DNA of 6,568 nucleotides from NCBI GenBank assembly GCA_937995275.1, contig CALKKN010000083.1, forward strand, positions 1 to 6,568, in the 5' to 3' direction. Below are positions 6,546-6,568 of the stretch, piece by piece. A program made the position numbers and the translations under genes. This stretch comes from an uncultured Lysobacterales bacterium. Its GTDB lineage: Bacteria; Pseudomonadota; Gammaproteobacteria; Xanthomonadales; SZUA-36. Under the pieces are notes generated by a model. That model was given only the letters and a program-made list of their open reading frames with translations, made no database searches and was not told the origin of the DNA. The number at the start of each line of letters is the position of its first letter. The first letter of the stretch is position 1.

Positions 6546-6556
6546 AACGGCCACCC
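6546..6556 (+). repeat. Second copy of the terminator left arm
   Basis: AACGGCCACCC repeats the terminator's left arm (ACGGCCACCC at 6492-6501) 55 bases downstream in direct orientation. It can pair over 11 bases with GGGTGGCCGTT (6506-6516), which is one base pair longer than the terminator stem itself. Confidence 0.7.
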
Positions 6557-6568
6557 GGTTCCGGCAGG

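Overview
The window is GC-rich and fully bacterial in layout. It contains Shine-Dalgarno-led genes, an intrinsic terminator and small intergenic gaps. The membrane-anchored TolB/FlgO-like plus TPR protein, with its two-helix N-terminus, is a paralogue-rich type in marine and soil gammaproteobacteria such as Wenzhouxiangella and Woeseia relatives. A gammaproteobacterium of that sort is my best guess, but this is inferred from family knowledge, not from a marker gene.

Layout, left to right: (1) the 3' end of a strictosidine synthase/SMP-30-like beta-propeller gene, + strand, ending at 361. (2) A convergent gene on the - strand, about 2388 (or 2448) down to 418, encoding an inner-membrane TolB-like/TPR protein. 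(3) A divergent intergenic region of about 400 bases (2449-2844) holding back-to-back promoter candidates and a leader with several mutually exclusive hairpins. (4) A + strand gene (2845-4509) for a protein with an N-terminal membrane anchor and five tandem carboxypeptidase-regulatory-like beta-sandwich repeats. (5) After a 162-base gap with a dyad and a strong ribosome binding site, a + strand gene (4672-6456) for a secreted protein with a von Willebrand factor A domain, a Big-1 Ig-like domain and a HYR-like C-terminus. (6) A textbook intrinsic terminator (6492-6521), followed by a consensus -10 box and a repeat of the terminator arm at the window edge.

Genes 4 and 5 point the same way with only one strong terminator, after gene 5, so they may form one transcription unit. 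Both are built of extracytoplasmic beta-sandwich modules. The most interesting reading is a two-protein envelope or surface system, with a membrane-anchored repeat stalk and a secreted metal-dependent (MIDAS) adhesion-type partner. That link is inference from position and domain type. Nothing in the window is a defence system, CRISPR array, mobile element or rRNA/tRNA gene.
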